DNA from: Helicobacteraceae bacterium
GTDB taxonomy: Bacteria; Campylobacterota; Campylobacteria; Campylobacterales; Sulfurimonadaceae
DNA: 16,305 bases
Assembly: GCA_024635885.1 (NCBI GenBank)
Contig: JAGXIA010000111.1
Span: 1-16,305, forward strand
Direction of reading: 5' to 3'
The notes beneath the pieces were generated by a model. That model had not been told where the DNA came from, searched no databases, and worked only from the letters and a program-made list of their open reading frames with translations. Below, in pieces: positions 14,997-16,305 of the stretch (position 1 is its first letter; the number at the start of each line of letters is the position of its first letter). The translations under genes and the position numbers were made by a program.

Positions 14997-15411
14997 AGAT
15001 TTAGAAAAAATAAACTCATTTATAAATGAGCATCATGTAATGAGTTTAGCTACTTCAAACAACTCAGAATTAAGTGTTTGTAGTTTGTTTTATGCTTATT
15101 CAAATAATGAACTCTCTTTTGTTGTTGCAAGCAGTGATGACACAACTCACATAAAAAATATAAAACAAAATAAAAATATAGCAGGAAATATACTCTTGGA
15201 GACAAAGAATGTCGGTAAAATTCAAGGCTTGCAGTTTAAAGGTGAATTTGTACTGCTCGAAGATGAGCATTTAAGAAAGTTATATTTTAAAGAGTTCCCG
15301 TATGCTTTGGCGATGCAGCCAAAACTATGGAAAATTAAAGTGGATTATTTTAAATTAACAGATAACAGACTTGGATTTGCAAATAAGCTTATTTGGAAAG
15401 AATCTTTATAA
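14989..15411 (+). CDS. YhbP/UPF0306 family protein, FMN-binding split-barrel fold
   Basis: A 140-residue protein of the pyridoxamine 5'-phosphate oxidase-like split-barrel superfamily. It most resembles E. coli YhbP (UPF0306). The shared features are an N-terminal helix followed by HHVMSLATS at 15-23, IQGLQFKGEF at 78-87, and the C-terminal LTDNRLGFANKLIW at 123-136, which parallels the FTDNTLGFGKKMIW ending I recall for YhbP. Members of the fold often bind FMN, F420 or haem and act on small redox substrates, but YhbP's own activity is not established. The ATG at 14989 overlaps the preceding stop by 8 bases and has no good Shine-Dalgarno sequence, so it probably depends on upstream translation. 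It is the last gene of the ovoA operon and converges on the small minus-strand gene 16 bases later. Confidence 0.83.
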   Translation: MAKDLEKINSFINEHHVMSLATSNNSELSVCSLFYAYSNNELSFVVASSDDTTHIKNIKQNKNIAGNILLETKNVGKIQGLQFKGEFVLLEDEHLRKLYFKEFPYALAMQPKLWKIKVDYFKLTDNRLGFANKLIWKESL

Positions 15412-15427
15412 CTAAGGAGTTGTACCT

Positions 15428-15604
15428 CTAACTTTTAGGCAGTACTTTTTGACTAAACAGCGCGCATTCAGTCCCTGTACTTTGAAAAACAACCAAAGAT
15501 GGAATGAGAGGGGACTTAAACCCATAGGCTTTACATCCATGTGGATGTTTAGGCTTCCACGTTACAAAGTAATGCTCACATCTTCTACAATTAATTCTTT
15601 TCAT
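15428..15604 (-). CDS. Small four-cysteine conserved protein (58 aa), putative metal-binding
   Basis: The minus strand encodes 58 residues from ATG (15604) to TAG (15428), with AGGA at 15610-15613, 5 bases before the start. The sequence begins MKRINCRRCEHYFVTWKPKH and has a CxxC at residues 6-9 with further cysteines at 24 and 47, plus H11, H20 and H22. The pattern of CxxC, H, YGCKAYGFKS (22-31), PSLVVF (35-40) and a final cysteine matches a family of small proteins I recall from Proteobacteria, sometimes mis-annotated as uracil-DNA glycosylase. A zinc- or iron-binding fold is likely from the cysteines, but the function is unknown. It lies convergent to the YhbP-like gene and divergent from the dUTPase gene. 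Confidence 0.8.
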   Translation of the reverse strand: MKRINCRRCEHYFVTWKPKHPHGCKAYGFKSPLIPSLVVFQSTGTECALFSQKVLPKS

Positions 15605-15646
15605 GTTTTTCCTAAATCTTAAATAGTCCGAATTTTTAAGTAGAGA

Positions 15647-15655
15647 ATTCTAGCA
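15647..15655 (-). promoter_or_regulatory. Candidate extended -10 promoter for the four-cysteine protein
   Basis: On the minus strand TGCTAGAAT fits TG-N-TAgAAT, about 43 bases before the ATG at 15604, leaving a leader of roughly 35 bases. It has the same TAGAAT form as the candidate lysA promoter. The 116-base gap 15605-15720 contains nothing else I can recognise except the opposing candidate promoter. Confidence 0.4.
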
Positions 15656-15667
15656 TATTAGATAAAA

Positions 15668-15673
15668 TATAGT
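15668..15673 (+). promoter_or_regulatory. Candidate -10 box for the dUTPase gene
   Basis: TATAGT lies in an AT-rich stretch about 48 bases before the dUTPase ATG. No -35 box is evident. It is the best of several weak candidates between the divergent genes. Confidence 0.3.
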
Positions 15674-15720
15674 AATTAATCGTACATAAGAAGTACTAAA
15701 TTTATTACAAAGAGAATTAT

Positions 15721-16305
15721 ATGGACAAAATATTATTAATGCTACAGTTGCAAGCCCAATTGAATGATGCCACTAATGGCGAAAAATGGACTGAGGGTTT
15801 TACAAAAAACGATAAAGCTATAAACTGGCAGCGATGTATATATATGGAATGTGCAGAGATGATAGATAGTTTTTCATGGAAGCATTGGAAGAATTTAGAT
15901 CAAGAGCCCGATTGGGGCAACATGCAAATAGAAGTTGTAGATGTATGGCATTTTATAATGAGTTTGGCTATAGAGAACTATGCACAAAATTTACGTGGTA
16001 CAGTTGATGAGTTAGCAATTAACATCTCTAATCTAAAAAACTTCGCTTCTATTGAAAAAGAAAATAATAAGTTTGCACATCAAGATGAAGTAATCACTAA
16101 AGTAGAAAATATTATGAGACTCTCTTTGAGCACAGAGAGTACAGACTTAGACGCCTTAATAAACGAGTTCTTTGATTTAGTAGTTATGTGTGGTTTAGAT
16201 TTACAAACTCTTTACCGACTTTATATCGGAAAAAATATTTTAAACCAATTCCGACAAGACAATGGTTATAAAGAGGGCTCATATATGAAAATATGGGACG
16301 GAGAA
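15721..16305 (+). CDS. dut: Dimeric dUTP diphosphatase (all-alpha dUTPase), partial at window end
   Basis: This enzyme hydrolyses dUTP to dUMP and pyrophosphate, keeping uracil out of DNA and supplying dUMP for dTMP synthesis. The 195 visible codons contain no stop and run off the window. The sequence fits the all-alpha dimeric dUTPase family known from Campylobacter jejuni and trypanosomatids, not the trimeric form. It has WQRCIYMECAEMIDS at 36-50 with Mg-binding E43 and E46, EVVDVWHF at 71-78 with E71 and D74, and the C-terminal signature KNILNQFRQDNGYKEGSY at 171-188. As I recall, the C. jejuni protein is about 230 residues, so roughly the last 30 are missing. The ATG at 15721 follows AGAGA at 15711-15715. 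Confidence 0.92.
   Translation, partial: MDKILLMLQLQAQLNDATNGEKWTEGFTKNDKAINWQRCIYMECAEMIDSFSWKHWKNLDQEPDWGNMQIEVVDVWHFIMSLAIENYAQNLRGTVDELAINISNLKNFASIEKENNKFAHQDEVITKVENIMRLSLSTESTDLDALINEFFDLVVMCGLDLQTLYRLYIGKNILNQFRQDNGYKEGSYMKIWDGE

Noticed and set aside
15412..15465. Possible bidirectional terminator between the YhbP-like gene and the four-cysteine gene
   Set aside because: Only a 4-base stem (CTAA/TTAG, 3-base loop) is present near 15428, followed by a T run that is not directly adjacent. It is too weak to call.
15533..15548. Perfect 7-base palindrome arms ACATCCA/TGGATGT with a 2-base centre
   Set aside because: It lies inside the four-cysteine coding sequence, where the codons explain it. 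The 2-base loop is too tight for an RNA hairpin and there is no second copy. It resembles but does not match the GGCATGTGGA word.
1..16305. tRNA or rRNA genes, CRISPR arrays, insertion sequences, prophage or att sites
   Set aside because: No cloverleaf, spaced direct repeats, transposase or integrase reading frames were seen. Apart from the short word, no repeats stood out.

Overview
The window is AT-rich, densely coding bacterial DNA. Its gene content and order (lysA, pheA, hisC, fliF, fliG, fliH, dxs in one direction with almost no spacing) are typical of Campylobacterota (Epsilonproteobacteria). The free-living sulfur-oxidising Sulfurimonas/Sulfurovum type fits best. That placement is inferred from gene order and protein style, not from a database search.

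Layout. 1-1084: a possible tail of an upstream gene, then an LptF/LptG-type lipopolysaccharide export permease. 1137-5362: an amino-acid block with lysA (lysine), a NagD-like HAD protein with an altered first motif, pheA (chorismate mutase/prephenate dehydratase) and hisC. 5381-8913: fliF, fliG and fliH, which form the flagellar MS-ring, rotor and export-ATPase regulator. 8921-10741: dxs (first step of isoprenoid synthesis). 10733-11458, minus strand: pgeF, overlapping the end of dxs. 11490-15411: a tightly overlapping plus-strand operon of ovoA, a MalY/PatB-type C-S lyase, a 76-residue protein of unknown function and a YhbP/UPF0306 FMN-split-barrel protein. 15428-15604, minus strand: a 58-residue four-cysteine protein. 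15721-end: the start of a dimeric dUTPase cut by the window edge.

The most coherent biological system is the ovothiol operon. OvoA joins histidine and cysteine as a sulfoxide and later methylates the product. The adjacent, translationally coupled PLP lyase is well placed to do the intermediate C-S cleavage (the OvoB step). The two downstream genes overlap the same operon and have no assigned role in ovothiol metabolism.

The most unexpected signal is not a gene. The 10-base word GGCATGTGGA occurs eight times exactly (four on each strand). All copies lie inside coding sequence and are read in several different frames. At this base composition about 0.01 copies would be expected. Six of the eight copies lie in the pgeF-ovoA-patB stretch. 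It behaves like a DNA-level signal such as an uptake sequence, a Chi-like site or a protein-binding site. I do not recognise it as a described one.
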